From Heritagella_A intestinalis (GTDB lineage: Bacteria; Bacillota; Clostridia; Oscillospirales; Acutalibacteraceae), in the NCBI GenBank assembly GCA_904418995.1, contig CAJFQF010000001.1:1-64000 (forward strand): a DNA stretch of 64,000 nucleotides. Reading direction: 5' to 3'. Every line of letters starts with the position of its first letter. Positions within the stretch are counted from its first letter, which is position 1. A program made the translations under genes and the position numbers. Positions 59,948-64,000 of the stretch are shown in pieces. A model generated the notes under the pieces. It searched no databases, was not told the DNA's origin, and saw only the letters and a list, made by a program, of their open reading frames with translations.

Positions 59948-62608
59948 ATGTTCAAACACATGACAAAGAAGATTGTGGCGGGCGTCTTGTCGGCCCTGCT
60001 GCTGTCACAGGCGTTTGCACTGCCGGGCTTTGCGGTTGAAACTCCGGTTGAAAATGCAGCTCCCGTAGTGGCGGCGGAAACCGCGCAGGAACCCCAGCTG
60101 CAGAACGGCACGGCAGTGATTCCTGCCGGCTCCACGAAAGATGAGGTCGAAGAGATTCTCAACAAGACCCTGATTGCCAATTATGAAACCGTAGACACCC
60201 AGGATTTCCATTGGGAGTATTACTGCACTGGAAAAAACGGCTTGCTCACGAACGATGCTTGGGGCTCTATTGACGGCTTTACCAGCGAGAGAAAGGTAGT
60301 ATTTGTTACCACTACCTTTACGCACCCCGCCCTGGCAGATAACAGCGACGGCAACTATCAGGTCCGGCTGGAAGGGATCGATACGGAAGTAACTCTGACC
60401 AAAGCGGCAAAGCTGTCCTCCTCCATTACGCTGCAGGAGGGCTGCACCGTAAAGCTGCCCTATAACGAGGACATGAGCGTCAACTATGACGAGCTGCGCC
60501 GCCTGATTTTTGAAAACGTGGTGGAATCCACCACTCCGGAAGGGCTCACCCCGGATGATGTGACCATCGAGTATTACGCAACGGCTACCAGCGGCGCAGT
60601 GGGGGATTTGGGCAAAGCCTGGATGCCTCTGGAAGGCGGCAAAAACGGCCTGCTGACTTATCCCGCTATTTCTGCTGGAGAGCAGAAAATCCGGATTTCC
60701 TATGCAGGGACGGACACCATTTACGGCACTTCTGCTGAAACAGTTGTCACCATTGCCGAGCGCCCGGAAGCGGAAATCGAGCTGAACCAGGGCTGCACGG
60801 TGAAGCTGCCCTATACAGAGGAAATCACCGTGGATTACAGCGCCCTGCGGGAGCTGATTTTCAACACGGTGGTGAAGTCCAGCACGCCGGCCCTTACCGT
60901 CGATGATGTGACCATTGAATACTATGCGGAAAACATCATCTTGGGTAAGCCGGCGGGTACTCATGAATGGGCTCCGCTGGAGGGTGGCAGTATTAAAAAC
61001 GACCTGGGTATCGCTTTGGAATATCCGGCTATCTCCGCAGGCGAGCAAAAGCTGCGCCTGGTGTGGGGAGGCAGCCAGGAGTATGCCCCCACCACAGTGG
61101 AATTTACCCTGACCGTTGCCGACCGGGAACAGCTCCAGTTCAATCTGAACGAAGGCCCTTATGAAGTGGGCATGGCCTTTGCGGATGACCAGTCGTATGA
61201 TTATAAGGCCACTGCGGAGGCAATTTACAACGCGGTAGTGGCTTCCACTTCTCCCATCGCCCTTTCCGCTGATGAGGTAACCGTGGAGTATAATGCCGAC
61301 CCCACGGGGATTATCAACACCTTCAAGCCTCTGGATTATACCGATTTGGGCGGACTGGTGAAGTTCGGTACCGGCGAGTGGGAAATCCGTATTTCCTGGA
61401 ACGGGAATCGGGAACTCCGCGGGAATTCCGTTATTGTGAATGTAACCACAACAGACAGCCGGCTGGAAAGCGCAGTGGCCCTGAAGGAGGGCGTTTCCAT
61501 TACCTACAATATGGACGCTTCTGTCATGAAGGCCGATTTGTTCAACAATGCCATCGACTGGGAGAACTCCACCCTTCCCGCGAAGGAAACCCTGCATGTG
61601 GACGACTTTACCTTTGCCTATTACGGGGAAAATGTACTGGGCGGAAATATCAACGGCGGTATCAAAAACTGGGCTCCCATTGAGGGCGGTACAGTCACCC
61701 TTCTGACCTATCCCCAGATGGGCGCCGGAGAGAACCAGCAAATTCGGATTTCTTATAACGGCAATGCCGACTACCGCCCCTCTGCCAACAGTGAAGGCAC
61801 GGTGACGGTGGAAAAGGCCAAGGTCAGCGTGACCGTGCATTCCACCAATATCTATGCCGATGAGGCCGTGCCGGCGGATTTCATCACCACCGACCCTGCC
61901 GATACCTTTGACCAGTATGTAATCTACGCCGGCGTGACCAGCAATGTGACCACTGGCCTGTATCTGGACCTGCCGGAGCGCTTCACCGACAATGCCGTGA
62001 TGAAGCTTCTGGACCCCATTGTGGAGAAGATTACTGGAAAAACCCTGACCCAAATGTTCAACGACGGTATTACCGTGGGTGAGCTGCGGGAGCTGTTCAG
62101 CACCCAGGAGCTTTTGGACCTGCTGGACAAGCTGAATATCGATACCGGCACATTTGGGAAGATTCTGGAAATCATCAATAAGCTTCCCTCGATTGTAGAC
62201 AGCCTGCGGATTTCCTTCGGTACGCCCAATCGTGCAGGCCTGTACACGGTGGTAGCCGTTACGGACAACCCCAACTATAAGACCGGCGTGGGCATGGGCT
62301 TCCTGCTCACCAAAATGCGTCTGTCCGGCGCCAAGCTCACCTGGAATCAGGAGATTTCCGGCGGTAAGCTCACTGCGGAGCAGGCCAAGGATTTTGACTT
62401 TGGCGTAACCCTGTCCTATAATGGCGATGTAACCGTTGACCAGAGCAGCGTCCATTATCTGTATACGGGCTTCACTAATAAATGGAAGCTGTATTCCAGC
62501 ACCACTACCCCGCCCACAGAGCCGGGCAGCTATATTGTGACGGTAGTGGTCTTGGGCGGCAACTATCTGGCGGCCCCCATTACCCGCACCTTTACCATCA
62601 CCAAGTAA
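59948..62608 (+). CDS. Large secreted protein with Ig-like tandem domains
   Basis: An 886-residue exported protein. The signal peptide (VAGVLSALLLSQAFALPGFA) is cleaved near residue 30. Four domains of about 115-120 residues repeat: QEGCTVKLPYNEDMSVNYDE ... RISYAGTDTIYGTSAETVVT, NQGCTVKLPYTEEITVDYSA ..., NEGPYEVGMAFADDQSYDYK ..., KEGVSITYNMDASVMKADLF .... Each ends in an isopeptide/Ig-like beta sandwich pattern. An MBG-like domain follows (VSVTVHSTNIYADEAVPADF). No LPXTG motif, SLH domain or membrane anchor is visible at the C-terminus, so it is probably released or held non-covalently. ATG 59948 follows GAGGAGGG. Confidence 0.82.
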   Translation: MFKHMTKKIVAGVLSALLLSQAFALPGFAVETPVENAAPVVAAETAQEPQLQNGTAVIPAGSTKDEVEEILNKTLIANYETVDTQDFHWEYYCTGKNGLLTNDAWGSIDGFTSERKVVFVTTTFTHPALADNSDGNYQVRLEGIDTEVTLTKAAKLSSSITLQEGCTVKLPYNEDMSVNYDELRRLIFENVVESTTPEGLTPDDVTIEYYATATSGAVGDLGKAWMPLEGGKNGLLTYPAISAGEQKIRISYAGTDTIYGTSAETVVTIAERPEAEIELNQGCTVKLPYTEEITVDYSALRELIFNTVVKSSTPALTVDDVTIEYYAENIILGKPAGTHEWAPLEGGSIKNDLGIALEYPAISAGEQKLRLVWGGSQEYAPTTVEFTLTVADREQLQFNLNEGPYEVGMAFADDQSYDYKATAEAIYNAVVASTSPIALSADEVTVEYNADPTGIINTFKPLDYTDLGGLVKFGTGEWEIRISWNGNRELRGNSVIVNVTTTDSRLESAVALKEGVSITYNMDASVMKADLFNNAIDWENSTLPAKETLHVDDFTFAYYGENVLGGNINGGIKNWAPIEGGTVTLLTYPQMGAGENQQIRISYNGNADYRPSANSEGTVTVEKAKVSVTVHSTNIYADEAVPADFITTDPADTFDQYVIYAGVTSNVTTGLYLDLPERFTDNAVMKLLDPIVEKITGKTLTQMFNDGITVGELRELFSTQELLDLLDKLNIDTGTFGKILEIINKLPSIVDSLRISFGTPNRAGLYTVVAVTDNPNYKTGVGMGFLLTKMRLSGAKLTWNQEISGGKLTAEQAKDFDFGVTLSYNGDVTVDQSSVHYLYTGFTNKWKLYSSTTTPPTEPGSYIVTVVVLGGNYLAAPITRTFTITK

Positions 62609-62623
62609 ATTCCAGCATCTTAC

Positions 62624-62658
62624 AAAATGCCCCGGAGGGAATTCCCTCCGAGGCATTT
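62624..62658. terminator. Bidirectional terminator
   Basis: AAAATGCCCCGGAGGGAATT pairs with the following CCCTCCGAGGCATTT; it serves the surface protein and the convergent dehydrogenase genes. Confidence 0.88.
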
Positions 62659-62675
62659 CTGGTTTTCGGGCAGAT

Positions 62676-63668
62676 TTATCTTCTTTTTCCTCGGAAAACA
62701 TAACCGTCCACTTTCTCGTCCTGGCCTTTCAGGGAGAAGATCAGGTTTTCGCAGGCAATGCGGATCATGTCCCGGAGGGATTCTTCGGAATAGAACCCGG
62801 CGTGGGGGGTGATAATGACGTTTTCCCGGCCCAGGAGGGGGTGGCCTTCCAGCTCGGGGTTTTCCTTCCACAGCAAATCCAAGCCGGCGGCCCGAACCCA
62901 GCCCTTGTCCAGGGCTTCGGCCAAGGCAGCTTCGTCTACGCTGCCGCCCCGGCCCAGGTTTAGGAAAATCGGGGAACGCCGGAGCTTTTGAAAGAATTCC
63001 CGATTGAAATAGTGGTAGGTCTCCGGGGACAAGGCCATGTGGTTGGAGATGACGTCTGCTGTCTCCTGGGCTTCTTCCGGGGTCACCAGGCGGGCCCCCA
63101 GCGCTGCGGCCTCTTCCGGCGTGGCATGGTGGGAAACCACCTGAATCTGAAAGCCAAAGGCCGATGCCCGCTGGATAACGGCCCGACTGATTTTCCCCAG
63201 GCCGAAGAGGCACAGGATTTGGCCTCCCAGACGGGGTGCTCGGGCCACCCGGTCGAACTCCCAGATCTCCTGTTCAATTTGGGAGATGTAGGGCCGCAGG
63301 TTCCGCTCCAAGGCCAGCAGCAGGGCCATAGTGTGGTCGGCCACCACATCGGTGCAGTATTCCCGCACATGGCAGATGGATACCCCGGCTTTTTGGGCGG
63401 CGGGGATGTCCACCACATTATATCCGGTGGAGAGAAGGGAGACGCACCGTAGTCGGGGCGCGTGGGCCAGCAGGTCGGCGTCCACCCGCTGGTAATCCGT
63501 GAGCAGGGCGTCCGCGTCCCGGAGGGCCTCGTATAATTCCTCTCGGGTGACGGTTTTGTGGGGCAATAGGGTGATTTGTGTGTCTGGCTCCCGGGAAAGG
63601 AGCTCTTTTTCATAGGAAAAACCCTGTTTTAGCAGTACAGGGCTGTAAACGGCGACGATTTTTGTCAT
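62676..63668 (-). CDS. D-2-hydroxyacid dehydrogenase
   Basis: A 330-residue NAD-dependent dehydrogenase of the D-isomer-specific family. ATG 63668 follows GGAGGAA and starts MTKIVAVYSPVLLKQGF. The nucleotide motif is LCLFGLGKISRAVIQRASAF. Catalytic residues are Arg in FLNLGRGGSVDE, Glu in AGLDLLWKENPELEG and His in IITPHAGFYSEESL. Phosphoglycerate-, glycerate- or lactate-type specificity cannot be decided. Monocistronic. Confidence 0.92.
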   Translation of the reverse strand: MTKIVAVYSPVLLKQGFSYEKELLSREPDTQITLLPHKTVTREELYEALRDADALLTDYQRVDADLLAHAPRLRCVSLLSTGYNVVDIPAAQKAGVSICHVREYCTDVVADHTMALLLALERNLRPYISQIEQEIWEFDRVARAPRLGGQILCLFGLGKISRAVIQRASAFGFQIQVVSHHATPEEAAALGARLVTPEEAQETADVISNHMALSPETYHYFNREFFQKLRRSPIFLNLGRGGSVDEAALAEALDKGWVRAAGLDLLWKENPELEGHPLLGRENVIITPHAGFYSEESLRDMIRIACENLIFSLKGQDEKVDGYVFRGKRR

Positions 63669-63799
63669 AGCGATTCCTCCAAGGCAGGATGCCCTTATCA
63701 TAGCACAAACGCTGTCTGGAGGAAAGCGTTTTTCGGGGAGAAAACAATAACGGGACATGAAGCTGCCGTGAAGTTTTTGAAAGGATTTTTCGTTGCCTC

Positions 63800-63828
63800 T
63801 TGTGATTCTTGTGGATTTCTTCTATAAT
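63800..63828 (+). promoter_or_regulatory. SigmaA promoter of the gene at the right edge
   Basis: TTGTGA (63800-63805) and TATAAT (63823-63828), 17-bp spacer. Confidence 0.7.
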
Positions 63829-63910
63829 GAAGGCAAGCGAATAAAAGACGCTGTGAACCGGGATTTTTTCCGGATTCCAGAAAAGTTTTCCATTATAGGA
63901 GGATGTTTCC

Positions 63911-64000
63911 ATGCTGAAGTTCACGTTTGCAGAACTCCCTCAGGAGTACCGCCCCGGGCTGGAAGCCCTGGCTCCGGAAATCGGCCTGTGCGAAAGCCTT
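63911..64000 (+). CDS. N-terminal fragment of an unidentified protein
   Basis: The first 30 codons of a plus-strand gene cut by the window edge, starting MLKFTFAELPQEYRPGLEAL. AGGAGGATG lies 6-12 bases before the ATG, and a consensus promoter precedes it. The fragment is too short to assign; an intracellular enzyme is likely because no signal peptide is present. Confidence 0.6.
   Translation, partial: MLKFTFAELPQEYRPGLEALAPEIGLCESL

Overview
The window is chromosomal DNA of moderately high GC from an anaerobic, spore-forming member of the Clostridia, most likely Oscillospiraceae/Ruminococcaceae-like. Support comes from spoIIP-lepA-hemW synteny, a SigI/RsgI sigma/anti-sigma pair, [FeFe]-hydrogenase maturases HydE and HydF, indolepyruvate:ferredoxin oxidoreductase IorAB, frequent TTG/GTG starts behind strong Shine-Dalgarno sequences, and many intrinsic terminators. 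No rRNA or tRNA gene was seen.

Layout. 1-2.9 kb is the end of an integrated mobile element: a truncated replication-type protein, two small HTH proteins, a divergent CI-like repressor with a three-site operator, an unusually dense array of small hairpins, and a tyrosine integrase. 3.2-9.1 kb holds a Gfo/Idh/MocA oxidoreductase, a PLP aminotransferase, a gene-poor stretch with dispersed repeats, and a PA14-containing GH3 glycosidase. 9.4-16.4 kb is the most interesting part. It has sigI-rsgI, then a tandem array of five promoter-like modules, then an operon of an RsgI-ectodomain lipoprotein, a VTC-domain protein, a DUF4956 membrane protein and a CotH-like protein. The module in front of sigI has the same sequence and the same 17-nt spacing as the five modules in front of the operon, which suggests one autoregulated SigI regulon. 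17-24.8 kb is spoIIP, two membrane or surface proteins, lepA, a duplicated lepA tail, a repeat array, hemW and an MFS transporter.

25-44.6 kb is mainly housekeeping: a TIM-barrel/acyl-CoA synthetase fusion, ogt, a flavoprotein, secA, a cyclase, MTA/SAH nucleosidase, a lipoprotein, a two-component system translationally coupled to an HtrA protease, malQ-glgP for alpha-glucan breakdown, and tatD with its partner radical SAM gene. 44.6-47.1 kb is AT-richer and encodes an 18-residue leader-type ORF, a secreted C39-like peptidase and a lipoprotein. 47.1-56.4 kb, all on the minus strand, carries a P1B metal ATPase with a CsoR-like operator, a NYN-domain protein, iorAB, hydF, hydE and a TM1266-type regulator. 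56.7-59.7 kb is a nucleotide-sugar cluster (Nudix, left-handed beta-helix protein, class II galT). The window closes with a large repeat-containing secreted protein, a 2-hydroxyacid dehydrogenase and the start of one more gene.

Functions were assigned by reading motifs by eye. No database search was run, so family names are recognitions and mechanistic statements on regulation are inferences.
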